From positions 62,001 to 126,000 of the forward strand of contig NZ_JBMSDV010000003.1 of assembly GCF_049445855.1 (NCBI RefSeq): a stretch of DNA of 64,000 nt, given 5' to 3'. Positions 35,010 through 43,052 of this stretch are shown in pieces. The position numbers and the translations under genes are program-made. Numbering within the stretch: position 1 is the first letter of the stretch; each line of letters starts with the position of its first letter. This stretch comes from JAGOCV01 sp049445855 (GTDB lineage Bacteria > Pseudomonadota > Gammaproteobacteria > Burkholderiales > Burkholderiaceae_C). The notes beneath the pieces were generated by a model, which saw only the letters and a program-made list of their open reading frames with translations, was not told the origin of the DNA and ran no database searches.

Positions 35010-37246
35010 GTTGTCTCCACGGGAGTCGAGGGTGTGTCGGGTGTGACGCGACAGGTCGCCTCACGCAATGGCCAGGTGCCGTAGGCAGGGTCGCACATCG
35101 ATGCGTCGTCCGCCAACAGCGCGTTCACGTTGCTGCTGAGCACGTCGAACAGGCGGGGCTCGGCGCCATCGGCCTCGGGATACCACCATCGTTCGGAATC
35201 CACCGTGCCGATGGCCACGTCCGGTGACAGCATGAGCTTCTGCCGGATGCGCCCCTTCGTGGTCTCGAGCCAGACCCATTGGCCGTCCACCAGTTGGAGG
35301 AGAGCCCCAGTGTCGGGGTGCATCTTGCACAACGGGTCCGGGTGCTTCTTCCGGAGGCTCTGAACCTGTCTGTGATCGCTATGCGTCATCTGCAGTGTTG
35401 TGGCACCCGTGGTCAGCCGCAGCGGTTGCCCGGGTGTCGGCACGCCTGCGCCCGACGGGCGATAGTCCGGAAGCGGGTCGTAACCGCACGCTTCGAGAAT
35501 CGACGAGGCCAGTTCGACTTTCCGGGAGGGCGTGCCGAACCCGAGCATGTCGCCGTCCGCTGTCAGGCGAAGATGGTCCGCCGCAAGGCAATCGTTGATC
35601 CAGTTCTTCTCGCGCCCGGACAAGGTTTCGAAATCGAGGCCTGCGGGCGCCAGCATCTGGTCCCACACGCCTTCCAGATCTGCTGCGAAATGGTCTGCCA
35701 GACCCAGCCGCACGGCCAGTCCGCGCACCAGGGCATGATCGTCGCGGCGCTCATGCAGCGGATCGATGGCCCTGCGCGTGGCAAGCACCAATCCGTTCTG
35801 GCCGTGCACATACATGTAAGGCTTCTCGATCCAGTGTGCAGCGGGAAGTACCCAGTCCGCAAGCATGGCAGTCGGTGTCATGAACATCTCATGGACAGCC
35901 AGCGAATGCAGGTTCGGCGACTTGAGTGCCTCCCGTGTGCGGCCGCCATCGGCCAGCACGGCGACCGCATTGGTGTGCTGCACCAGCAGTGTGCGTACCG
36001 GGTAGGGATCTTCGTGCGTGATGGCGCGTAGCAGGGAGGGCGGATGTGCAAGTCCACAATAGGTTGCACTCATGGCGTTCGCGTGGTTGGGCCACAACCT
36101 CGCATTGGCCGCACAGATCCTTTCGTAGCCTTCCGAAAGGAGCCGGAAGTGCTGGCTGCCAAGCCGTTTGTGACGCTGGGCCACAGGCAGCGCTTCGTAC
36201 ATCTCCAGGTCCACTTTCGACAGTGCCTTTTCGGGCGGGCCGAGCAGGCGGTTGGCACCGCGACGGTTGAGGTTGCCGCTCACCGCCATCAGGCAGCACT
36301 TGGCGCGCTCGAAGTTGAGCGCATTCACGCCCATGCCGTTGGGCAGGCCTTGCGACATCAATGCGGGCCCGCCGGTGCAGTAGGCGCGCGCGCATTCGAT
36401 GATCTCGTCCGCGCCGAGGCCGGTGATTTCCTCCACGCGCTCGGGCGTGAAGGCCTGAACGCGGTCGCGCAATGCGTCAAAGCCAATGGTCCAGCGCTGG
36501 ACGAAATCGACGTCGATCCATCCATGCTCGATGGCGACGTGGATGAGACCGAGCGCCAGTGCCGCGTCTGTCGCCGGACGGATCTGCAGCCACTGGTCGG
36601 CCAGGCGGGCCTCTGCAGTGCGGTAGGGATCGATGACGACAAGGCGTGCGCCGGCCCGCTTCGCATCGAGCAGCTTGCCCCATAGAGGGGCGTTCGAGGC
36701 CGAGGGCCGGTGGCTCCAGACGAGCACCGTGCGTGTCTCACCCGGTACCGGGTCCGGCGTGGCCGGGCCAAAGCCGAATGTCAGCGCCTCCGCTTCCATC
36801 TTCGGGCCGGCGCAGATGAAGCCCATGCCCGCGCTGTTGGGGCTTCCGAGCAGATTCAGCAGGCGGATCGCCGCCCCCTGGTCGGAGCCGTGAAACGTTC
36901 CGTACAGGTAGCCGATCGCTTCGGGCCCGATCTCTGCGATCGCGCGCTGCATCTGCGCCGCAATATCGTCCAGCGCGTCATCCCAGCTCGCGCGCTCCCA
37001 TCGTCCTTCACCGCGGGCACCAACGCGACGCAGCGGATGGTCGAGGCGCCGGGGGTGGTCGTGGTACTCGATGGCGGCGCGTCCACGTGGGCAGATGAAC
37101 CCCTTGGACACCGGGTGATCCGCGTCGCCACGAATCGCGACGGGCCGCCCCGACTGCAGCGTAAGGACCACGCCGCAGCGTGCCGAGCAATGGCAGCACA
37201 CGCTGCGGTGCTCCGTTGTGCCCGGGGCGGTCGTCTGCGTTTCCAT
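35006..37246 (-). CDS. Molybdopterin oxidoreductase with N-terminal [4Fe-4S] (NapA/formate dehydrogenase superfamily)
   Basis: A 746-residue cytoplasmic-type enzyme (no Tat signal). The [4Fe-4S] ligands are C17, C20, C24 and C52 (CCHCSARC and CPRGR). The probable Mo ligand is C145 in GFICAGPK. C-terminal molybdopterin-binding region contains LTTGATTLQMTHSDHRQ and SPDVAIGTVDSERWWYPEAD. No dedicated cytochrome or quinone partner is seen, so the ferredoxin and reductase encoded nearby are plausible electron partners. It starts at ATG 37246, 2 nt after the DapA-like gene, in an operon running NIPSNAP, DapA-like, molybdoenzyme, NTF2-like. Substrate unknown. Confidence 0.88.
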   Translation of the reverse strand: METQTTAPGTTEHRSVCCHCSARCGVVLTLQSGRPVAIRGDADHPVSKGFICPRGRAAIEYHDHPRRLDHPLRRVGARGEGRWERASWDDALDDIAAQMQRAIAEIGPEAIGYLYGTFHGSDQGAAIRLLNLLGSPNSAGMGFICAGPKMEAEALTFGFGPATPDPVPGETRTVLVWSHRPSASNAPLWGKLLDAKRAGARLVVIDPYRTAEARLADQWLQIRPATDAALALGLIHVAIEHGWIDVDFVQRWTIGFDALRDRVQAFTPERVEEITGLGADEIIECARAYCTGGPALMSQGLPNGMGVNALNFERAKCCLMAVSGNLNRRGANRLLGPPEKALSKVDLEMYEALPVAQRHKRLGSQHFRLLSEGYERICAANARLWPNHANAMSATYCGLAHPPSLLRAITHEDPYPVRTLLVQHTNAVAVLADGGRTREALKSPNLHSLAVHEMFMTPTAMLADWVLPAAHWIEKPYMYVHGQNGLVLATRRAIDPLHERRDDHALVRGLAVRLGLADHFAADLEGVWDQMLAPAGLDFETLSGREKNWINDCLAADHLRLTADGDMLGFGTPSRKVELASSILEACGYDPLPDYRPSGAGVPTPGQPLRLTTGATTLQMTHSDHRQVQSLRKKHPDPLCKMHPDTGALLQLVDGQWVWLETTKGRIRQKLMLSPDVAIGTVDSERWWYPEADGAEPRLFDVLSSNVNALLADDASMCDPAYGTWPLREATCRVTPDTPSTPVETT

Positions 37247-37248
37247 GG

Positions 37249-38151
37249 TCACTTCATCACACTGCCATGGGTCCTGAGGATTTCGGACCACTGAGAGAAG
37301 TCCGGTTGCGACAGGGTCTGGATCGGCTTGCGCGGATTGCCGACGGGGCGGCCTAGGATGCGAAGCGCATCATGACAGGTGCGCACCAGGCCCTTGGCCA
37401 TGCCGAATTCGGTCACCGGTCTCAAAGATGCCTCGAGCGTGCGGGCTTCGGCGCTGGCCTCTGGCTTGCCCAGCAAAGACAGCAGCCGCTTGCAGGTGCT
37501 GGGCATGAAGTTGGCGCAGCCCGATGCCCATGCATCAGCACCGACCTGGAAGGCTTCGAGCACCGAGTCGTCGCGGCCGGCGAAGACCTTGAGTCTGCCG
37601 TCCGTCAACCGCTTGACCTGCGCGATGCGCAGCAGGTCCGGCGAGCTTTCCTTCAGATACCGCACGTTGGAGAGCTCCGCGATGCGTGCGATGAGCGGCG
37701 GCATGAGATCGATACCGGTCAAGCGCGGACTGTTATAGATGGCCATAGGGATCGAGATTGAGTCGTTGATGGTTTTGTAGTGGGCGAGCAGTTCCGCTTC
37801 CCCGAGCAGCCAGTAGGTGATGGGCACCACCAAGGCTGCGGAGGCACCATATTCCTGTGCGTGCTGGGACAGCCGCACTGCTTCTGTGGTGCTGATCGCG
37901 CCCGTGCCCACCATCACCGGTACGCGCCCGCCGACGTACGGCAGCACGATCTCCACGACACGCCGGCGCTCGACCTCGCTGAACGAGCCGATGGCACCGG
38001 TGCTGCCGAACAGCGTGATGCCGTCCACGCCACCTTCGATGAGCGCGTCCACATGGGCCAGCAGGCGTTCTTCGTCGATGCTTTCATCGGGTTTCAGTGG
38101 CGTCACGGCGAAGGCGATGAGGCCGTGCATCGGGGCGGTCTTGGAGGTCAT
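37249..38151 (-). CDS. DapA/NAL-superfamily aldolase or dehydratase (paralogue 2)
   Basis: A 300-residue TIM-barrel protein closely related to the one at 30852-31745; both carry GSTG(M/A)IGS, AEAVRLSQ or EAVRLSQ, YNSPRLT and KESSPD. Lys in YLKESSPD is the Schiff-base residue. The DapA carboxylate-binding motif is absent, so it is not lysine-biosynthetic DapA. It lies between the NIPSNAP and molybdoenzyme genes. Having two copies in one regulon suggests sequential or isomer-specific steps. Confidence 0.85.
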   Translation of the reverse strand: MTSKTAPMHGLIAFAVTPLKPDESIDEERLLAHVDALIEGGVDGITLFGSTGAIGSFSEVERRRVVEIVLPYVGGRVPVMVGTGAISTTEAVRLSQHAQEYGASAALVVPITYWLLGEAELLAHYKTINDSISIPMAIYNSPRLTGIDLMPPLIARIAELSNVRYLKESSPDLLRIAQVKRLTDGRLKVFAGRDDSVLEAFQVGADAWASGCANFMPSTCKRLLSLLGKPEASAEARTLEASLRPVTEFGMAKGLVRTCHDALRILGRPVGNPRKPIQTLSQPDFSQWSEILRTHGSVMK

Positions 38152-38188
38152 CGGGGGAGTCCTTGCGAAGAGAGGGGGTCGTGGATAT

Positions 38189-38503
38189 TCAGCGTAAGGG
38201 AGAGAACGGTGCAGGCACGAGAATCCGCGTTTCCTGTGAGACCACCATCGGCCGGACCTGCACCGCATACGCGACCCAGCCTTCATGGGCGGCCAGGGCC
38301 GCACGGCGAGCCATGCGGTCGTTGAGGTCGTTGTAACCGGCCAGGATGACCAACTGGTTGAGGGGGCCGATCTCGGTCGCGAAAACGCCAATCACGTTTC
38401 CCAGGATCTGCTCGTAGATCGCGAAGCCCTGGTCCTCGAACAGCCGCATGTAGTCTTTCAGGCGGCCCGGGTGCAGGGTGTAGGTGCGTTGCTCGACGAT
38501 CAT
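38189..38503 (-). CDS. NIPSNAP-family protein
   Basis: A 104-residue protein starting MIVEQRTYTLHPGRLKDYMRLFE, typical for NIPSNAP (ferredoxin-like fold, dimeric alpha/beta barrel). Members often appear in catabolic operons, with unclear function. It is the first gene of the leftward operon and lies 53 nt from MocR site B; the DapA-like gene follows 37 nt downstream. Confidence 0.88.
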   Translation of the reverse strand: MIVEQRTYTLHPGRLKDYMRLFEDQGFAIYEQILGNVIGVFATEIGPLNQLVILAGYNDLNDRMARRAALAAHEGWVAYAVQVRPMVVSQETRILVPAPFSPLR

Positions 38504-38555
38504 GGGATTCTTCCTTGCGCAAGACGGACTTTAGGGAAGCTTGTGGTTCCAAGCC

Positions 38556-38588
38556 AGTGCCATTCGCTAGCGAATCGATGGTGCCACT
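38556..38588. promoter_or_regulatory. Candidate MocR operator (site B)
   Basis: Read on the minus strand: AGTGGCACC and AATGGCACT as direct repeats 24 nt apart. Between them is a 14-bp perfect palindrome, ATTCGCTAGCGAAT (38562-38575). It is upstream of the NIPSNAP operon and just after the MocR gene end. Confidence 0.65.
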
Positions 38589-38602
38589 TCTGCTGGCTGC
38601 AG

Positions 38603-40072
38603 TCAGCGCAAGGCCTGTGCCAGCGCGTTTACGCCTGCCACGATTTCCACTTCTTCCAGCGAGCCGTAGCCCAGCAGCAGCCCGGCTCTCGGCGGTGTGC
38701 CGGCGTAGTAGGGGGCGATGGAGTAGACGCCGATTCCCTTGGCAGTTGCCCGCTGGACGATGTCATCGATCTGGGACGCGGGGCGGTCGCGGAACCACAG
38801 CAGCACGTGCAGTCCCGCGTTCTCGCCCTGCACGCTGATGCTGTCGCCGAAGGCCTTGTTCAGGGCCCGCAGCAACGCCTGCCGCCGGCCCGAGTTGCGG
38901 GTGCGCGAGCGGCGCAGGTGCCGCTCGAACTGGCCCGACTGGATGAATTCCGCCAGCACTTCCTGGCTCAGCAGCGAGGTGTGACGATCTGTCACCGACT
39001 TGATGCGCTGCAGCGTGGCTGTGAGCGCGGGCGGGGAAATGATGTAGCCCAAGCGCAGTGATGGCGCCAGGATTTTCGAGAACGTCCCTAGGTAAATTAC
39101 CTGCCCATATGTGTCCAGCGATTGGATGGCCTCGATGGGGCGGCCGCTGTAGCGGTACTCGCTGTCGTAATCGTCCTCAAGGACGAAAGCCTGCGAGTCG
39201 TGCGCCCATTGCAGGAACGACAGGCGTCTTGCCAGCATCATCACGCCCCCTGTAGGAAACTGGTGCGACGGCGTGACGTAGGCGAGTTTGGCGCGGTGCT
39301 GCAGCCGCATCACCCGGTTGACGTCGAGCCCCTCACTGTCAACGGGGATTGATTCGATCTTTGCGCCCAGTGCCTGGAACGCGACGCGGGCGCCCGGGTA
39401 GGTCGGGTTCTCCATCAACACGCGGTCGCCGGGGTCCAGTAGTGCCCGGGCCACGATGTCCAACGCCTGCTGTGAACCGTTGACGACGATCACGTCCTGC
39501 GCTGTGCAGTTGATCCCGCGATGTTCGCGCACGTAGCGCACGATGGCCTCGCGAAGTGGCAGGTGGCCCCCGGGTTCTGCGTACATCAGAGACGGCTTGC
39601 CCAGCCGCCGGAGCCGCTGGGCCGTCAGGGCGCGCCATTCCTCTGCGGGAAAGTCGTCCAGGTTGGGCGCGCCGTACCGGAAATCGATGCGCAGTCTCGG
39701 GTCGGGCGGCATGAGGCTCGCGCTTTCGGGCCCGACCACGCGGCGCGCGTATTCCGACAGCAACCGCAGGGGAACGCGCGCCGGGACGCTGGCCTGCTTG
39801 GACGCATCCTTGCGGACAGCGAGGGCCTCGTCCGGAATGCGCCCCGCGACGTAGGTGCCCGATCCGAGGCGGGATTCGAGATACCCCTCTGCCAGCAACT
39901 GCTCGTATGCCTGCAGCACCGTGTTGCGCGACACACCGAGCTCGGTCGCCATATCGCGTGTGGACGGCAGACGATGTTCGGGCAGCAGAGTCTTGGCGAG
40001 GATGGCCGCACGGATGCAGCGGTATAGCTGTGTGTAGAGCGAACCCTGGCCGTCCAGTGGGGGTAGCATCAT
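38603..40072 (-). CDS. MocR-type PLP-dependent transcriptional regulator (GntR/aminotransferase fusion)
   Basis: A 489-residue protein with an N-terminal GntR winged helix-turn-helix (about residues 10-75, LPSTRDMATELGVSRNTVLQAYEQLL) joined to a fold-type I aminotransferase domain. The PLP lysine is in YLGTFSKILAPSLRLGYI, and NGSQQALDIVARALL is the usual PLP-phosphate block. ATG 40072 is preferred over GTG 40081. It is divergent from the PNPOx-like gene; a direct-repeat pair in the gap, found also before the NIPSNAP operon and the DapA-like/Bug divergent region, suggests it runs a regulon spanning about 29780-40880. Confidence 0.92.
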   Translation of the reverse strand: MMLPPLDGQGSLYTQLYRCIRAAILAKTLLPEHRLPSTRDMATELGVSRNTVLQAYEQLLAEGYLESRLGSGTYVAGRIPDEALAVRKDASKQASVPARVPLRLLSEYARRVVGPESASLMPPDPRLRIDFRYGAPNLDDFPAEEWRALTAQRLRRLGKPSLMYAEPGGHLPLREAIVRYVREHRGINCTAQDVIVVNGSQQALDIVARALLDPGDRVLMENPTYPGARVAFQALGAKIESIPVDSEGLDVNRVMRLQHRAKLAYVTPSHQFPTGGVMMLARRLSFLQWAHDSQAFVLEDDYDSEYRYSGRPIEAIQSLDTYGQVIYLGTFSKILAPSLRLGYIISPPALTATLQRIKSVTDRHTSLLSQEVLAEFIQSGQFERHLRRSRTRNSGRRQALLRALNKAFGDSISVQGENAGLHVLLWFRDRPASQIDDIVQRATAKGIGVYSIAPYYAGTPPRAGLLLGYGSLEEVEIVAGVNALAQALR

Positions 40073-40073
40073 C

Positions 40074-40106
40074 GGTGGCACCTTTGAAGCAGTTAAAAGC
40101 GGTACT
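40074..40106. promoter_or_regulatory. Candidate MocR operator (site C)
   Basis: Direct repeats GGTGGCACC (40074) and AGCGGTACT (40098), 24 nt apart, in the MocR/PNPOx divergent region. The first repeat begins 2 nt from the MocR start codon. MocR regulators commonly bind direct repeats near their own promoters. Confidence 0.6.
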
Positions 40107-40211
40107 TTTCAGGTGCCGATTAAATCACCATGATTCTTCCGAAAGCAAACGTGGCTCCTGCATTTCCCGGAATCGGCAGGTACCGCATTTCAACCGAGAG
40201 GACAGAAAGAT

Positions 40212-40880
40212 ATGACCGGCACATCCCCCCACACTCCCAGCCTGCAGACCTCGCGCGTCACGCTCGAACGCCGGCCGACTCGCGGCGCCTATGACCTTGC
40301 CAGCGTTGCCGCCGTGCTCGACGAGACTTTCCTGTGCCATCTGGGTTTCAGCGTCGAAGGCCAGCCGTACGTCATTCCGACAGGCTATGGCCGAAATGGC
40401 GATGTGCTGTACTTCCACGGATCGGCAGCCAGCCGGATGCTCCGGACATTGGCCGACGGCGTGGACGTTTGCGTCACCGTGACGCTGCTGGACGCGATCG
40501 TGATGGCGCGTTCGGCGTTCAACCATTCAATGAACTACCGCTCGGCCGTCATCCTGGGGCGAGCGACGCTGGTGGAAGGCGACGAGAAGCTCGATGCCCT
40601 GAAGATCATCTCCGACCAGATCCTGCCTGGCCGCTGGGAGGACGCACGCGCGCCGAATGACACGGAAATGCGGGCCACCTCGGTGCTGAAGTTGCGTATC
40701 ACGGAAGCATCGACCAAGACCCGCAAGGGCCCGCCGCTGGACGATGACGAGGACATGGGACACCCGTGCTGGGCGGGGCAGTTGCTGTATCGCTCGCAGT
40801 TCTCGGGTGTCGAGGCCGATCCGCGCCAGACGTCGCCAGTGCCGGTGCCCGACTACCTCAAGGCATGCCTGCCGCGCTGA
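40212..40880 (+). CDS. PNPOx-like FMN-binding split-barrel protein
   Basis: A 222-residue flavoprotein-family member. FMN-binding block: HLGFSVEGQPYVIPTGYGRNGDVLYFHGS; middle HSMNYRSAVILGRATLV; C-terminal GHPCWAGQLLY. The fold is shared by pyridoxamine phosphate oxidases, heme oxygenases of the split-barrel type and small flavin sensors; it is not the biosynthetic PdxH. It is divergent from MocR and likely controlled by it, because the operator lies between them. Substrate unknown. Confidence 0.8.
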   Translation: MTGTSPHTPSLQTSRVTLERRPTRGAYDLASVAAVLDETFLCHLGFSVEGQPYVIPTGYGRNGDVLYFHGSAASRMLRTLADGVDVCVTVTLLDAIVMARSAFNHSMNYRSAVILGRATLVEGDEKLDALKIISDQILPGRWEDARAPNDTEMRATSVLKLRITEASTKTRKGPPLDDDEDMGHPCWAGQLLYRSQFSGVEADPRQTSPVPVPDYLKACLPR

Positions 40881-40896
40881 GTGGCTGTCCGACGCC

Positions 40897-41529
40897 TCAC
40901 TGCTTCTCCGTCAGCGCCACCCGCACCGCCAGCGCCGCCAGCACCGTGCCCATGAAGTAACGCTGCGCGCGCAGCCAGCCTGCGCTCTGCGAAAGAAATG
41001 CGGTGATGCCCGCCGCGCAGCACACGAGCGTCGCGTTGACCGCACCGCTCACCACGATCTGGATCGCGCCGAGCGCCAGGCTCTGCAACAGCACCGGCCC
41101 GCGTTCGGGGTGGATGAACTGCGGGAAGAACGACAGGTAGAACATCGCGACCTTCGGATTCAGCAGGTTGGTGATGAAGCCCATGCGGAACAGCGTGGCG
41201 GGCGAATCGTGCGGCAGCGTGCGCGTTTCGAATGGCGCATTGCCACCGGGTTGTACGGCCTGCCATGCCATCCACAGGAGGTACGCTGCTCCCGCAATGC
41301 GTATCGCATCGAAGGCCACCGGCACGGCCATGAGCAGCGCAGTGAGGCCCAGCGATGCGGCCAGCAGATGCACCACGAACCCGAGCAGCACACCCGCGAG
41401 CGAAATGAGCCCCGCAGTGCGGCCCTGCGACAGGGCGCGCGACACGCAATAGATCATGTTGGGTCCCGGCGTGAGCACCAGCACCAGCGCAGCGAGCGCG
41501 AAGAAGGCGAGTTCCTGCAGTGTCAGCAT
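40897..41529 (-). CDS. LysE-family amino-acid exporter
   Basis: A 210-residue inner-membrane protein of about six helices with the LysE/RhtB block LTPGPNMIYCVSRALSQG and the second block MGFITNLLNPKVAMFYLSFFPQFI. Exports amino acids or derivatives. It is the last gene of a six-gene leftward operon, 1 nt from the PhzF gene. Confidence 0.9.
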   Translation of the reverse strand: MLTLQELAFFALAALVLVLTPGPNMIYCVSRALSQGRTAGLISLAGVLLGFVVHLLAASLGLTALLMAVPVAFDAIRIAGAAYLLWMAWQAVQPGGNAPFETRTLPHDSPATLFRMGFITNLLNPKVAMFYLSFFPQFIHPERGPVLLQSLALGAIQIVVSGAVNATLVCCAAGITAFLSQSAGWLRAQRYFMGTVLAALAVRVALTEKQ

Positions 41530-41530
41530 G

Positions 41531-42400
41531 TCAGAGCCTCACCTGTCCGCCGATGCACGAGACGGATTCACCACCCACCCACACCTGGCCTTGCGCATCG
41601 CGCTCCACGTGTACACGGCCTGCGCGGCCGAGGCGCTCCCCCTGGCTCGCGAGATAACGCTCCGGTGCGAGGCCCTCGCCCATGAGCCACTGCGCCAGGC
41701 TCGCGTTGAAGCTGCCGGTGACGGGATCTTCGTTCACGCCGATGGGCGCGGCGAATGCGCGCACCACCACGCCGGGCTGGCTGTCATCAGCCGCAGCCAC
41801 GCCCACGTTCGCCACGCCGGCCTTGTAGCCGAGTGCCTTCAGTTGCGCGTGATCGGGGTCGAGGCTCAGCACGGTCTGCGCGGAATCGACCAGCAGGCCG
41901 AACCACACCGGCCCGTTGTCCAGCACTTGCGAGGCGACCACCTGCTTCGCTTTCAGGCCGAGCGCGCCGGCCACCTGTGCGAGGACGGCGGGCGACGGAT
42001 TGCTGCGCTTGAGCGGCGGCGCAGCGAAAGCGAGCTTGCTGCCGTTGCGGCGGATGCGCACGAGGCCGATCGCGCACTCCTGGGTGACGAAGTCGCCTTG
42101 CGCCGGCTGGCCGCCGGCTTCGAGCCACGCGTGGCAACTGCCGAGCGTGGGGTGGCCTGCGAACGGCAGTTCACCGCCGGGTGTGAAGATGCGAACGCGG
42201 TAGTCCGCGCCGGTCTGCGTGGGTGGCAGCAGGAAGGTGGTTTCCGACAGGTTGGTCCATTGCGCGAAGCGCTGCATGGTGTCGGCGTCGAGGCCGTCTC
42301 CATCCAGCACCACGGCGACCGGGTTGCCGAAGTAGGGCGTGGCGGTGAACACGTCCACTTGCCTGAAGTTGCGCTGCCTGGCCGATGTTGTGTTGTTCAT
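41531..42400 (-). CDS. PhzF-family phenazine biosynthesis-like isomerase
   Basis: A 289-residue PhzF-fold protein. The catalytic Glu is in NLSETTFLL near residue 45, followed by FAGHPTLGSCHAWLE and, near the C-terminus, EDPVTGSFNASLAQWL. The family isomerises small molecules by proton shuttling. No phenazine genes are present, so the name reflects fold only. ATG 42400 lies 10 nt after the GST gene end. Confidence 0.9.
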   Translation of the reverse strand: MNNTTSARQRNFRQVDVFTATPYFGNPVAVVLDGDGLDADTMQRFAQWTNLSETTFLLPPTQTGADYRVRIFTPGGELPFAGHPTLGSCHAWLEAGGQPAQGDFVTQECAIGLVRIRRNGSKLAFAAPPLKRSNPSPAVLAQVAGALGLKAKQVVASQVLDNGPVWFGLLVDSAQTVLSLDPDHAQLKALGYKAGVANVGVAAADDSQPGVVVRAFAAPIGVNEDPVTGSFNASLAQWLMGEGLAPERYLASQGERLGRAGRVHVERDAQGQVWVGGESVSCIGGQVRL

Positions 42401-42410
42401 GGTGTGTTCA

Positions 42411-43034
42411 TCAGGAGAGGGGCAGGTCGAGCACGCCACGGCTCGAAGGCCGCGCGAGCATCGCGTCGTACCAGCGGCGCAGGTTCGGGTGCGGCGCATG
42501 GGCAAGCGGCGTGCCCCACCAGCGGTGCATCTCGCAGGCGATGGGAATGTCGGCCACGGTGAGGTGGTCGCCCAGCATCCATTCGCGCGTGGCGAGGTGC
42601 GCGTCGAGCATGTCCAGCAGCGGCACCATCGCCGCGACCGACTGGTCGATGAGCTTCTGCTGGCGCTGCGGTTCGGGCACGCGGATCATCTGCAGGAACG
42701 CATCGCGGCCGGCCGGGTTCATGGTGGTCTGTTGCCAGTCCATCCAGCGCTCGGCGTTGAAGCGCGCGGCCATGTCGTCCGGGTACAGCCTGCCTGCCGA
42801 ATGGCGCGACGCGAGGTAGCGGACGATGACGTTCGATTCCCACAGCACGCCGATGTGCGCGTCCTCGATCACCGGCACCAGGCCGTTCGGGTTCATCGCG
42901 CGGTATGCGGGCGTGTCGACCACGCCGAACGCCGCGCCCGCCTCGATGCGCTCGAACGGAATCTGCAGCTCGTTCAGCGCGAGCAATACCTTGCGCACGT
43001 TGATCGAACTCGTGCGTCCCCAGAGCTTGAGCAT
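42411..43034 (-). CDS. Glutathione S-transferase-family protein
   Basis: A 207-residue GST. The N-terminal thioredoxin-like domain includes LWGRTSSINVRKVLLALNEL (Ser in the catalytic position) and LVPVIEDAHIGVLWESNVIVRYLA, with the conserved cis-Pro before V; the helical C-domain follows. The enzyme conjugates or isomerises electrophiles with glutathione. It sits between the aminotransferase and PhzF genes. Confidence 0.9.
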   Translation of the reverse strand: MLKLWGRTSSINVRKVLLALNELQIPFERIEAGAAFGVVDTPAYRAMNPNGLVPVIEDAHIGVLWESNVIVRYLASRHSAGRLYPDDMAARFNAERWMDWQQTTMNPAGRDAFLQMIRVPEPQRQQKLIDQSVAAMVPLLDMLDAHLATREWMLGDHLTVADIPIACEMHRWWGTPLAHAPHPNLRRWYDAMLARPSSRGVLDLPLS

Positions 43035-43052
43035 GATGACTTCCTTGCGTGA

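Noticed and set aside
41531..42400. Phenazine biosynthesis gene
   Set aside because: Only a PhzF-fold protein is present; no other phz genes are seen.
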